Below, one piece after another: positions 23,413 to 53,932 of a stretch of DNA of 64,000 nucleotides. Source of the stretch: Cladopsammia gracilis. Its lineage: Eukaryota > Cnidaria > Anthozoa > Scleractinia > Dendrophylliidae. Made by a program: the position numbers and the translations under genes. The notes under the pieces are model-generated. The model had not been told where the DNA came from, did no database searches, and saw nothing but the letters and a program-made list of their open reading frames with translations. Where the stretch lies: positions 186,001-250,000 of the forward strand of contig JAJGOT010000311.1 in the NCBI GenBank assembly GCA_022457155.1, in the 5' to 3' direction. Numbering within the stretch: position 1 is the stretch's first letter; the number at the start of each line of letters is the position of its first letter.

Positions 23413-24917
23413 GACCCGGAGTACTTTCCTAACGTACCCCCGGAATACTTTCCTAGTGCCATAAGGCCTTGAGTCATACATTCAGAATCGCATATTTTGT
23501 TTCTGGAGTTACTGATGTTGTCGTTTAATGTTTATTATCCTACGATTTCGCGGAGGCTATCCTGTTAAAAACAGTTCCATGATGTTGACTGGCTTCTGTG
23601 TAAAGAGGCAGTCCATGTCAACCACCAGTATATATCTTTGATATCTCAACGAAGTACTTTTAACAAAAACATATTTATTATGTATTCAACATATGTATAT
23701 GAGTTGAGAGTTTATTGTTGCTGGCAGGATGTAGTCCATTCAAACTTAGTCCTGGTAAACAATGAAAAAACCTTTTAACCACCAAAATACTGATAAACGC
23801 CGGTCTGTTGCTAAATATATACCATATATAAAAGTGTTTGGTACGCGAAAAAAAAAGACCGCTCTTGCGAAAAATCAAGATAAACAAACAACGTCAATTT
23901 TTGCTTTCAAAGGATTCCATGGAAATTCTGAACAACTTCATTAACATACTCAATATTTCTATTTTTACATACTCAATAGCAACTGAATGAAAACGGAAAT
24001 GTTAGGCTTAAGGAGTGCTTTATCTCGACTCTTTAACGGCATCGTGCGATGGTCATTAGGCTAAATGAAGTAAAGTACAAATGACATAGATCACCTGCAT
24101 AGATATATTTCTAAGTGGGGTGGGGCGAACAGTGACAACTGCACACAAAACTAATGATTTTTTTTTTGTCCTTTCAGTTTCTAAAACATCACTTTGGAAG
24201 TTACGTTTTCCGGTGCGAAGGTTGCAAAAAAGAAAGCGATTAAAGATAATTAAATTTTCTGTACCTAAGTAAAACAAGTCAAACGAGCTTTTTCTTGTTT
24301 TTGAATATGTAATCAACCAAAAGTAGTCCAAAGACTTCCATCGACTTGCTTTTCGCTTTCTTCAGAAAAAGACATGACTTTTATGCTTCAGTAACCACAA
24401 GGAATACGTGAGTAGATTTATCTTCTTACATTTTAAATTATTCCCGGGTTTAATTTAACATGATTTAAAATCACAAATCTATGCCAAATGGAACTAGAAC
24501 TTTTAGTTTTGTCTTCGACCTCAGAAGAAGCTGGTTCCAAATTGTGCTAGCAGTTCAGCGTTAGTATCTTTTCGATGACCTGGAGTTTCTTCTGTTCAAA
24601 CAAAAGTTAAATTAGTAGTTAACTGATATTTAAAAAAGCTGCCGATTAACAATGATGACGCACCGGAGGAATATTTGTTGTTTTTTTTTTTGCCAAAGTT
24701 AAGGGTGGCGAATGGTAAATTCGAGAGTTTTCAAGACGGTAAGACTACTGAGCTTTTCATTTTTGCGAGACCGAGACTCCGATAAATAGAGAACCGCACC
24801 ACCCCGTGGATCAGTTTCTCAGAAAGCAAGCAAGCTTATAGTTAGACTTGCCACATAATTTTCGTCCACAGACTCAAAATTTATGTCTCCGTTAACATGG
24901 GTTGGGTTTAATGGAAG

Positions 24918-25185
24918 TATCTCGTTCACGTTTCAAGCAATCCAAAACCTCTGCTCATCTCATGAATCTATGTAAATTTTTGGGTGATTCAGCTTTGGGT
25001 ATGTTTGACGGGAAATAGTTTTTCTCAAAAGATTTGTAAAATTTAGGGAAATAAGAAATATTAAAGATTTAATGTAGTTTTAAAATTAGTCCACTATCAA
25101 CCTGGGGTGCTCATGCGTGGGTATCAACTGTCTGTTGGTGTTCCAAAAATAACTTTCTTTCTTCTTTCCGTTCCTTAAACCTCTT
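24918..25185. repeat. Left copy of a direct duplication
   Basis: It shares 'tatctcgttcacgt', 'gctcatctcatgaatctatg' and 'taagaaatatt.aagattta' with 27073-27375. The left copy has no transposon at the point where the right copy begins, so it is the empty site for element 25598-27072. Confidence 0.75.
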
Positions 25186-25294
25186 AAAATTTCATTGAAA
25201 TTCACGTGCACTCCCGCCTTAAGCAAGACACATAGATATTAAAAAATACATTACATTAGGCTAAAAAATATTGTGATTAAGAACAGCTGTTTAA

Positions 25295-25489
25295 GGTGGC
25301 TCCTAATAGTTTAAACATTCCCATCATGATACATCTATGATATTCAATCACAGCTACACCAGTAAAGTTAAGAGAAAACGTTTAGAACAGGTTTGTAAAC
25401 ACTTAACCATTGAACAAATTTAGGTAGCTACGACATCAAAATTTGTTACCATGGCAACGTAAAAAGAGGCCAAAAAGACCCCATTTTAT
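25295..25489. mobile_element. 5' fragment of the GGTGGCTCC element
   Basis: It is preceded by TTAA and is almost identical to the first 190 bases of 25653-26320, from GGTGGCTCCTAATAGTTTAA to 'aaaaagaccccatttt'. The right end is missing. Confidence 0.75.
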
Positions 25490-25597
25490 TCGCGGCATTT
25501 TACGGTATAAAATTAACCGCATAAAAGCGAATATAATTAAGGCGGGGGTCCACATAAACGCCATTTTCTACCACTTGACATGGCTTTAATGGAAATA

Positions 25598-27072
25598 CAG
25601 TCGCACCTCTATTAAGCGGCCATCCTAGGGACTTTGAAAACTGGCCGCTTAAGGTGGCTCCTAATAGTTTAAACATTCCCATCATGATACATCTATGATA
25701 TTCAATCACAGCTACACCAGTAAAGTTAAGAGAAAACGTTTAGTACAAGTTTGTAAACACTTAACCAATGAACAAATTTAGGTGGCTACGACATCAAAAT
25801 TTGTTCCATGGCAACGTAAAAAGAGGCCAAAAAGACCCCATTTTCAACCTTTTGAGACTAATAACTTCAGAACTGCTCGGTGAAATTTCTTGATTTTTAA
25901 ATATTTTCGTCTTATAAACATGACAAACATTTGTGCCAATTTTGAAAAGAATCTGTACATAGGATTCAGAGATATGTCATTTTTACATAAATTTAAGGTA
26001 GCTCTGAACTCTATGTACAGAATTTTTTTAAAAAATTGTTAAAATGTTTCTCTTGCCAATTAAACAAAAATATATCGAAAACAAAAACTTTCACCGTGTA
26101 GTTTATAAGTTATTAGCCTCAAATGGTCCAAAATAGCGTATTTTTGACCTCTTTTTGCGTTGCCATGTTTGCCATGCCAACGAATGATGCCGTCGTTTGG
26201 ATAATACTTTGTTGACTGATAAAAGATTTACTGGTTTCAAGTAAAATATTTTTAGCCACACCATCGGGCTAGCTGTAATGGAATGCAAAAGACGAGAGGG
26301 CTGAACGATATGGAGCCACCTTAATAGAGGTTGGCCGTTTAATAGAGGTGCAATATAAATTGGATAGAAATGGCAGTCAACGTAATTTTATTGCCTCTAT
26401 ATAGCAAAAGGCTTGTTGAAAAGTGAACATATGTGAAGATAAATGCAAAAATCATTAAAACAAAAAATTAAGTGCCCTGTATTTGCGCATTTCAAGTCCG
26501 TGCAAAGTTCTAACTCTAACACAGAGAGCATGTAGTCGATAAGTACAGCATTTTTTGGTGTTGAGTAGGTACAGAAAAATATGCAAATCTATGTAACGAA
26601 ACATAAAGTTTCTTAGGCCTTTTTTGCACCAACAGTCTGTAAAAATTTTAGCTCAAAATATTTCACGGACGATTTATTTAAAATAATCCGTCACTGCTGT
26701 TTGCCGTTGTGGAGCTCGGAGTTGTAACGAGAAGATCAAGTCGTTTGCCCTTCCGATAGATAGGGCAAGGTCCTGGTAACCGTGAAACTGGGCAAGTGGA
26801 GATTAAATTGCAGTTTTTATTGTTATCAGTTATCACCTTCATATTATCTGTCACGGCCATGCATTTCGCTTGAAAAGATAATTTGCTGGCCGCTTAATAG
26901 AGGTAAAAAACAATAAATACCAAACTTGCAACAGCAAAAAGGTGGCCGCGGCCGCTTAATAGGGGTGGCCGTTGAATAGAGGTATCGAATACAGCACTTT
27001 ACTGACAAATAATTCGGGACTTTGGAAAGTGGCCGCTTAATGGAGGGTGGCCGCTTAATAGAGGTCCGACTG
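25598..27072. mobile_element. Tc1/mariner-like (pogo-type) element with TA duplication
   Basis: Ends CAGTCGCACCTCTATTAAGC and the complement of CAGTCGGACCTCTATTAAGC match over 25 bp with one difference. TA flanks both sides (25596-25597 and 27073-27074). The insertion is confirmed by the paralogous empty site near 24918. Subterminal 'ggccgcttaatagaggt' copies repeat near the right end. No transposase remains. The element 25653-26320 is inserted 55 bp from its left end. Confidence 0.85.
25653..26320. mobile_element. TTAA-target element, GGTGGCTCC ends
   Basis: The inverted ends start GGTGGCTCC and TTAA lies on both sides (25649-25652 and 26321-26324). TTAA duplication is known for piggyBac and Kolobok elements. 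It is non-autonomous at 668 bp and nested in 25598-27072. Confidence 0.8.
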
Positions 27073-27375
27073 TATCTCGTTCACGTATCAAGCAATCCAA
27101 AAACTCTATGCTCATCTCATGAATCTATGTTATGGGGTGTTCTGTAAATTTTTGGGTGATTTTTGGGTATGTTTGGGAGGAGATAGTCAGTTTCTCAATG
27201 GATTTGGAAAATTAAGAGAAATAAGAAATATTGAAGATTTAGTGAAGTTTTAAAATTAGAATTTGTAGTTAATAATTGATTCTTAGACGGACACCAAGTT
27301 AGTCCACTAGCAACCTGGAGTGCTCTTGCGTGGGTATCACCAAACATCATTTTCTTTCTTCTATCCCTTCTTTAA
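27073..27375. repeat. Right copy of a direct duplication
   Basis: Partner of 24918-25185, with several small indels. It begins exactly at the TA that closes the transposon. Confidence 0.7.
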
Positions 27376-27798
27376 AGCAAGCGGAACAGCCTGTTATCAG
27401 GTTAGTCCGAAAAGTGAGATGACTGTGCTACTGTGCTATTAAACATTGTTCTACTTGGAATGAGACCAGTCGTTATTTATTTGAGTTTGGGACGATGGGA
27501 GATTCTATGTGAGCTACGCGAGGGACTGGGAACGATTCAGCAACAATACTAAGCTTTGACTTCAGGAAGATACTCCATAGTTCAGGCTATTTTTTAAATT
27601 TTGAGAGCTTGAAATGCTCACAAACGATATAGTATTGAATATTTTGGCTGGTCGGACTGAATATATTTGTGTGCCACGTTAGCTCGAATGGCACTTTTCA
27701 CTTTAACATATGGATTCCGTGTTTAATATAATAAGGAAACATTTGCGCTTACCTTTGACTTTTGACCCTTCTTTCACTGACCTTTCACAGTGCCTGCT

Positions 27799-28740
27799 AT
27801 GGCGGGAGCAAGTCTGTGCCGCAATGCAATGTCACCAAATGTCACGTCACCAGCGATGCTGGCACTGGGTATTTTAATGTGCGCCCTTGAGCTGCTAGTG
27901 ACTGTGTCTACTGTGCTGGGAAACGGCTTCCTCATCTACGTTATCTATAGAAATCAGTCCATGCACAGCATTCATAACTACATGCTTGCAGCTGTTGCAG
28001 CTTCTGGTTTGTTCACCGGGCTCGTCGCGCAACCTATCAGCGTCACGGCCATCCTTCAGGAGCTCACGCGAGACGTAAACTGCGACCTAAAACAAGCGCA
28101 AGCAGCCGTACAGCTTATTGGAAACCTGATCAATCTTCTTACGCTGATGTTGTTCAGTTTAGAGCGCATTTTGGCCGTAAAATTTCCGTTTAGGCACCAT
28201 GCGCATATCACGCCAAAGCTTCTGCTTTCCTTATTTGTTGGTATTTGGCTGTTCGCGCTTCTTCTCGTCCTGACGCCGTACTACACTACCGTGGCTCACG
28301 CGAACCGTATGGGTGTAGGTGTCGTCTTTCAGATGGTATCCTTCGCTGCTATCGTGATCATCTGTCTGGTCATGTTTCGAATGGCGAGACAGCACGAGAA
28401 TCAGATCGCGGTTCAGCTTCCTGTTGCTAACCAAGTGCAGCACATACATCAGCAAGAGAGGAGGGCGTTCAAGACAACCTTTCTTGTCCTCGGAACCCTA
28501 GTACTGTGCCAAATACCACTGTTCTTCAGCTCTTTCTTGTTTAGAATCAAAGTGTTTGACGAGCAGACCTTTGCAACAGCTCTGTGGCCCGCTGGAGCAC
28601 TGATGCATGTGACGCCGACCCTCAATTTCTGGATTTACGGCTTGAGAAATGTCGATATACGCAAAAAGGCGATGGAGCAGTTGCTTGGTAGAGGTCGAAA
28701 TAACGAACAAGCTTTCTTTATTGCAGCTCAACGCAGTTAG
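27799..28740 (+). CDS. Class A (rhodopsin-type) G-protein-coupled receptor, intronless coding region
   Basis: A 313-residue protein with seven hydrophobic helices. The first ATG is 27799; the frame upstream opens only with GTG. Visible family marks are an N-terminal glycosylation site (N14-V-T), GN in helix 1, a cysteine before helix 3, ERILAVKFP at the end of helix 3 in place of DRY, the ERRAFKTT stretch entering helix 6, and NFWIYGLRN in place of NPxxY in helix 7. The usual helix-2 aspartate is replaced by serine, helix 6 has LCQIP rather than CWxP, and the second outer loop is very short and has no cysteine. Class A membership is secure; ligand and G protein cannot be told. Single-exon receptors of this kind are common in cnidarian expansions (general knowledge). 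A splice acceptor-like 'ctttcacag' just upstream suggests a separate 5'UTR exon. Confidence 0.9.
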   Translation: MAGASLCRNAMSPNVTSPAMLALGILMCALELLVTVSTVLGNGFLIYVIYRNQSMHSIHNYMLAAVAASGLFTGLVAQPISVTAILQELTRDVNCDLKQAQAAVQLIGNLINLLTLMLFSLERILAVKFPFRHHAHITPKLLLSLFVGIWLFALLLVLTPYYTTVAHANRMGVGVVFQMVSFAAIVIICLVMFRMARQHENQIAVQLPVANQVQHIHQQERRAFKTTFLVLGTLVLCQIPLFFSSFLFRIKVFDEQTFATALWPAGALMHVTPTLNFWIYGLRNVDIRKKAMEQLLGRGRNNEQAFFIAAQRS

Positions 28741-30524
28741 TGCAAACGCAGTTAGTGTCTCAGCAAATGTATAAACTCTGAGTTTCCTTTCCTCTCAACT
28801 TTCCTCATTACACTGGCACCATCTATGATCATCTATTGGCTGGATCTCTGTATTGAGAAAAGTGACACCAAACTCTTCAAAAATCAATACATCTATGCAA
28901 AAAAATATTCGAGTTTGTCCACTTAATACAAGAGTTTAAAAGGAACTTGGGGGGTGGTGGGGTGGTGACATCATTTTCTCGTTTATACCCTACTCCCATC
29001 AATCTCCGTTCCAATTTAAACATCACTGATGTATTTATTGCTCACCGTATGCGTAAGGTACTGGCCAGGCTGCGGGGTTGGTGTTCGAGTGTGTCACTTT
29101 CTTTTTTCGTATTTTCATCGTCATTATCAACATCCGTGACGGATCTAGGGGGAGGGGCCCGCCTCACCGCCCCCTCCCCCCTCGCCAATCCCAACCCCTC
29201 AACTCCTCATCTTGCTAAAAAGAAGGGCCGACAAAAAAAATATGAGTCTCTAACATTTTCACTCCCCAACCCCCCGCCCCCCCCCCCCCCCCCCCTTACG
29301 ATGTTTCAGAAAGAATTGGTACCTCTTGGGGGTAAAAATTAATGTGAGCCACACCCACAAAGCAGTTTCTGGTATCTTTTAGGGGTTCGCTTTTGTTGAA
29401 TCTAAGCGTAAGGATTTATTACTTGAATTAAAACGGAAGAATATAGAGTTGGGGAGAAATAGCTTTGCATACAGGAGTTCTGTGGTATGGAATTCACTCG
29501 ACAGATCTACAAGAGACTTGGAGAAGATAGACACTTTGAAAGCTACTCTGAAATGCAATAAAACTAGATTTAACAAAATAACTTTTAGCAAAGTAACAAC
29601 AACAAACCTCAATAAGGACATCAATTTTCTATATTATTAAATGAATATTTATTTACTACTTGTAGTGTACATAAGTCTTTTTACTATGACATTTCACTCT
29701 ATTGTAAATAGACTAGTTAGCTATATTGTTTCTGTAAGTAATTTTTAGTAGTAAATTGTTTTAGGTAGGTCCACATCAGCTGTGTAAGTTGCCACTACTG
29801 ACCTGCATTACCAAATAAACCATGTATGTATGTATGTATGCCCGACGATCAGCCTCGTCAATTGTACATGGGAGTGTACCCCCAGGAATTAGACCCAACA
29901 GGGGAATTGAACCAGAAGCATGAACACTAAAGAGCAGAAAGCCCAAAACACGGTTTAGCCACCCCATTGTTTTATTCGCAGTCTTGTCTACCTCTCTTGG
30001 AAGAAAAGGAAAAAAGGACCCCCCCCCCCCCCCCCCTGTCAGTACCTGAGAATGGCGTGCAACCCCTCTCTTTTGGTCCAGATTTTACCAGTTAACCTAA
30101 CCTAAAAATAAATATAAAATGAAAAGTCCTGATCATGATTTTTGTTACTTTAGGATGGGCTCTATACGATTTAAAATACTAAAAGCTAATTGCAATTCCT
30201 TCATGGTCAACGTGGTCGTGAGCAAAAGCCATCTTCAGACACGGAAAACCTTGACTACTCTTGACTCAGTCTGAAGATGACTTCCGCTCAGCGCGCAGCC
30301 AAGAGGACAGGATGTCGAACCGGCGTCGATCAACAGAAATTTAATAATATTGCACACAGTGGTTGGCTAAATTGGACCGTGTGGGATATTTACAAGTTAT
30401 ACGTGTATTGTTGCAGAATAATATGATCGAGAACGTGTTCATTTCACGTGGTGCAAGTGTGCGTGACGCAGGTTTTTGTGTAACGCTTTGAATTGAAGGC
30501 CGGGTTACATGGAAATTTTGCAAA
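28741..30524. other. Intergenic; LINE tail and C-rich tracts
   Basis: This region holds poly-C runs (29275-29295, 30019-30037), a fragment of the GGTACC-rich repeat (about 29305-29385) and a LINE 3' end (29395-29839). The sequence from about 30440 to 30524 is probably LIM-kinase 5'UTR or promoter, with no TATA box assigned. Confidence 0.5.
29395..29839 (+). mobile_element. LINE (non-LTR retrotransposon) 3' end with (ATGT)n tail
   Basis: 29395-29640 stays open and contains LGRNSFAYRSSVVWNSL, which fits the '.FAYR...VWNSLP' signature near the C-terminus of many non-LTR reverse-transcriptase proteins. About 190 bases of 3'UTR end in 'aaataaacc' and four ATGT units. It is 5'-truncated. Confidence 0.75.

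Positions 30525-30535
<11 letters not shown>
30509..30535 (+). promoter_or_regulatory. Upstream open frame overlapping the LIMK start
   Basis: ATG at 30509 opens eight codons and stops at 30533-30535, overlapping the main ATG (30525) in another frame. If the transcript starts upstream, it could reduce translation of the kinase. The context of the main ATG has A at -3. Without transcript ends this remains inference. Confidence 0.4.
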
Positions 30536-50170
<19,635 letters not shown>

Positions 50171-50524
50171 CTGCGGTAGGCTCTGGCAAACTTGATGAAA
50201 TGAAGCATTATGATTGGTCAGGAGTAATCGGCTCCTGGATTGGTCCAAATTTCGCAGCACGAAGAACATAAGGCCGTTCACGGATCATTGCCGATCACGG
50301 AGATGTCCGATTATCTTGCCAAGCCTAAGAGCGCCTAAGAGCTCAATTATGATGAGCCATTTGATATGACAGAAAACTTACCGAGCCAGGAGTACAGACC
50401 CCTGACTGGACCTATGCATACTGCGATATCGTTACTCTCACAATGTGAGCCAGGCTAACAATGTGGCCTCAATTAGAGTTGTCTTTAAAAGAGCTTAGCT
50501 CTAGTCTGAGGATACTCTTTGGAT

Positions 50525-50530
50525 AATAAA
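50525..50530 (+). terminator. Candidate LIMK polyadenylation signal
   Basis: AATAAA lies 355 bases after the stop codon. Another AATAAA is at 50866-50871. Which one is used cannot be told. Confidence 0.4.
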
Positions 50531-51871
50531 CCCCGTTGTTGGGGATAATGAGATACATTTGAGCTGCTAAGAGCAGCTTGAAAAAAGTGAATGTACAAAA
50601 ATAATTCACGTGTTCACACGGAAACGCACTAATATTGGATCATGAATCGCGTGTTTACACGCAAAGGTGTAGGAGTATAATTTTATTTTTTACAAAAATG
50701 GGATTGAAATTAAGACAAAAAGATCCATTTAGTGATTAATATAATTCGTACACTTTCTCACATTCACACACTGACGATCAATCATGATATTGAGATTCTA
50801 ATACTATTTCTCTGGAAATCATCCTCTCCTTCGTACTTCCATCACTGTATTTTGAGATAATATTCAATAAAAAATAATGGACATGCAGGGTGGCTCGTGT
50901 TTGAAGTTAAAATTTTCAACCTGTGATTAGCCTGTGTACAGACTCTCCTCCCAATTTTTTTGAGGGGAGGGGCATCTGTACACAGGCTACCTGTGATCAA
51001 CCTGTTTTAACTCGTGAATATAAGGAGCGTTGAACGAGTTATAGCAGACGGGGACAAATATGCAAATTTTCACTCCTTCCATCCAGTCCTTCCTTCCTTC
51101 CTTCCATCCATCACTCAACCGTTAATTTTTCTTGATAATTTCGCTTACCAGTACACAAGACTTCCACGTATATTTTACCTGTTCCAAATGCGTTATAGGC
51201 AGGTTCCATATAGGTAATGGTCACCTGCGTACCCATGGGGAGGAGACGGTGGGAGTTGGACACAAAGGGTGGAAGGGGGGGGGGCGGTAACGCAAAACGT
51301 GTAGGAGAGGGGAGGGTACGAATGTTATTTCGTATTCACGAGTTGGCTCGTAGGAGCCTTTGGTTTGATAGTTTTCAGTGTGATAATCCATTACCATCAC
51401 TTTGCTTCTTTCTAATTTTTCTGCGCTATTTTTTTTTTGTAAATTAATTTGTCATCTAACCAGCTCTTCAACGTAGACCATAAAATAAGCAATCTTTGGG
51501 CTTAAAATGAAGTTGTCAATCACTAGAACTAATGAAAATATTGAAATGAATACTCACGTTGGTCACGAACGCGGAAACATCCCTCCTCATGTTGAAAACG
51601 ACACTAGAAAGCAAACTCGTAAAAAATTGGGGAAAACCATGTTCGCATGGAAGTTTCTGTCGTTCGTATTTGCCGTTAGCGCGATGCTCTAATGGCGGGA
51701 AAACGTGGAATATGCAACTACTTTTTGACAGTAATCTGATTGGCTATCTTCATTGTCTGGTGTGAACTGTCAGTAGCCACAAGCTTATATTAGACATGTT
51801 TGAGAAAAATAAATCCAACTAAGGAAGATGTGATGTTCATCATGTCACGTGCGGGGGACACAAAAAAGTCT

Positions 51872-51946
51872 GAGTCCCCGACAGGTATAGAACCTATAAC
51901 CTTCCGCACACCGATCGGATGCTCTAACCACTGAGCTAAGAGAGAC
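51872..51946 (-). mobile_element. tRNA-derived SINE head
   Basis: On the - strand an A-box-like TTAGCTCAGTGGTTAGAGC and a B-box-like GGTTCTATACC lie at tRNA spacing. The acceptor ends pair partly. The anticodon loop lacks U33 and the B box has lost its usual GA, so a working tRNA is unlikely. A T-run follows. Confidence 0.65.
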
Positions 51947-52132
51947 TCGTGGCGAGCCAGGCCATATGCTAGGTTCATGTATGACATGCGCCCTGCGTAC
52001 TGCTAGGATCAGCAATGTCCTTAGCGTCATGTGAGGTGATAAATAAAGAAAGATCGTAAATGTTAAGCCCGGTAATAAAATAAGAAAGATCCATTGTTCA
52101 TTATGTTACAAGCGTGGAACAAACAAAAATAT

Positions 52133-52208
52133 CTGAGTCCTTGACAAGAATCGAACCTATGATCTTCTGTTAGAGAAGAGCTACAGAGCTAACCCAACTG
52201 GTTCTCAA
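52133..52208 (-). mobile_element. Second tRNA-derived SINE piece
   Basis: The - strand contains GTTAGCTCTGTAGCTC and GGTTCGATTCTTGTCAAGG, ending in GGACTCAGA like the piece at 51872. It is degenerate in the middle. Confidence 0.55.
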
Positions 52209-53049
52209 AATCTGTTGAAAAGGTGAAATGTTCTTAACTCGTGCCAGTGAGATCACTGGTACCTGTTTTTTGTTGATTGCCATGATAAACAACGCTAATA
52301 GACTATAATCAATAACGGTTTACTTTACAAACTGTTTTGAGAGCTTTGTTTGACAAGTGATGCATGAGTGAACACGACATTGTTTTTTAACAACCTGGTA
52401 GTCGGAAACTTCCAGTTATCATTAAAATTGAATGAACTTTAGGAAAACATGGCGGATTGAAATCACATCCAATTGACTGCAACGGTGATCACTTTCTTCT
52501 AGCTTTTTCAAAAATACTAAACTTAACCTCCTATACCAAAAAATGGTTGGAAATGTGATGCTACCGCACCGGCGATTTCAAATTCTAAGATGAAGAAGTC
52601 GACTATAAATTGAGGTAAGATTATGACCTGTTATCAATAAGCATTTTACGTCTCGACAAACGGGCTTTGCGTTCGTTGTTCAACGGTCGACGCGTACCTA
52701 TTTTCTGTCAAATTCAATCTGCCAAAAGTAACTAATGTTTTAGTAATATGTATAACTTAAAAGCTTTTGATGGGGTATCACAGTTAAAGCCAATATGGGG
52801 GCGTAAGTGAATTATTTACCTTTACTGCGATCCAACCAGAACAAGAAAGAATCACCACAGGTGGTCTTTCGTGAAGTGTTTACTGTATCTATTTCATGGT
52901 TCACGAAACGCTCCCTTTCCCGTTTGTTCCATGCATTCCATAAATGAATTTGAGTATACAGTCGCAATGTGTGAGCGGTTGTGTAGAATGACTCAGTGTA
53001 GCAGAGATGGTGAATCGATTCTTGAAGCCAAAGAGTTAACGCCCATGTA

Positions 53050-53297
53050 CCGGTTGTTTAAAAGATGGATAGCGCTATCCACCGGCTAAATCATTATCCA
53101 GTGGAAAAAGTATTAACAAAATCCATTGCGTTATCCGCTGGATAGTGATTTATCCGATGGTTAGCGCTATCCACCTTTTGAACAACCGGGGCCAGATAAA
53201 TCTCTATCCAATGGAAAACACATTGGTTTTGTACACGTTTATCAGCTGGATAGCGATTTAATCGGTGGATAGCGCAATCCACCTTTTGAACAACCGG
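53050..53297. mobile_element. TIR element with internal copy of its end
   Basis: Ends CCGGTTGTTTAAAAGATGGA and near-complement 'ccaccttttgaacaaccgg'. A further inverted copy of the same end lies near 53160-53190, so the element is compound. Confidence 0.7.
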
Positions 53298-53932
53298 GAC
53301 CATTTATATATGAATAAGCATGTGAGGCACTGCTATGTCCGAACAACCCTTTATTTTGGAGGGACTGATCCGTTACTTTTTGATAGCCAAACAGACTCAA
53401 ATCCATCGATCCACTGCAAAAATTTATGTTCAAATCCGAATCTTCAAATTATTTTTTAACTATTGAGACGTATTAAAAATGTCAGTCCCGACTTGAATCG
53501 TATTGAGTTAATTTTTTTTAGAAAAACAGTCTCATTGAATTTTCTCACGCATTGCGAGTGGACGTCAACGAAATATTTAAACAACAGCAAAGGTCGACCG
53601 CACGTGACGGAAACAAAAGAACAACTGAACAGGTCTGAGCCAAAATACGTGCCCAAAAATGGGAGAAATCCGTAATCCGCTGCATTGGTAGGATCCACAA
53701 ATCCGTTAAAATTTTTCTCTGAATCCAAACTCCGTGCAAAATTGTTTACAAAATCCGCCGAATGGGAGATCTTCCTATTCACCCCTCCATTTAGAATAGT
53801 TATGTGGCACGCCAGTTTTCGTGCATTCACCTTTCGTCTCGTAGGGAGGCTAATGCAATGCTCATTACCTTCTTTCTACTGACCGGTTTTTATTTTAATT
53901 ACTGTCTAGACATCTTGGAGCACACTAATAAC

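Larger units (their letters stand above)
21986..27798. other. Intergenic, repeat-rich; no gene recognised
   Basis: After copy B's stop there is presumed 3'UTR. A 190-codon open frame at 22130-22702 was judged non-coding. The rest holds an ATT microsatellite, an inverted GGTACC-rich element, a direct duplication (24918-25185 versus 27073-27375) and nested DNA transposons between 25295 and 27072. A possible splice acceptor ends at 27790, just before the receptor start. Confidence 0.5.
50171..53932. other. Intergenic between LIMK and the tetraspanin
   Basis: LIMK 3'UTR comes first. A hairpin MITE follows with arms 'tagcctgtgtacagactc' and complement (about 50932-50988). Then there are two tRNA-derived SINE pieces (51872-51946, 52133-52208) and an inverted-repeat element (53050-53297). 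No gene was recognised between them. Confidence 0.5.

Noticed and set aside
27790..27798. GTG start three codons before the receptor ATG
   Set aside because: Eukaryotic initiation favours ATG, and a splice acceptor-like AG ends at 27790.
51872..51946. Functional tRNA gene
   Set aside because: A- and B-box-like motifs are present, but the anticodon loop and B box are abnormal and a similar degenerate piece lies nearby, which fits a SINE better.
53456..53830. 124-codon frame on the - strand
   Set aside because: No recognisable domain; partly overlaps the region just before the tetraspanin start.
53858..53932. Earlier in-frame ATG of the tetraspanin
   Set aside because: It would add 25 hydrophobic residues before helix 1. 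The usual tetraspanin N-terminus is short and charged, as from 53933. Not fully excluded.
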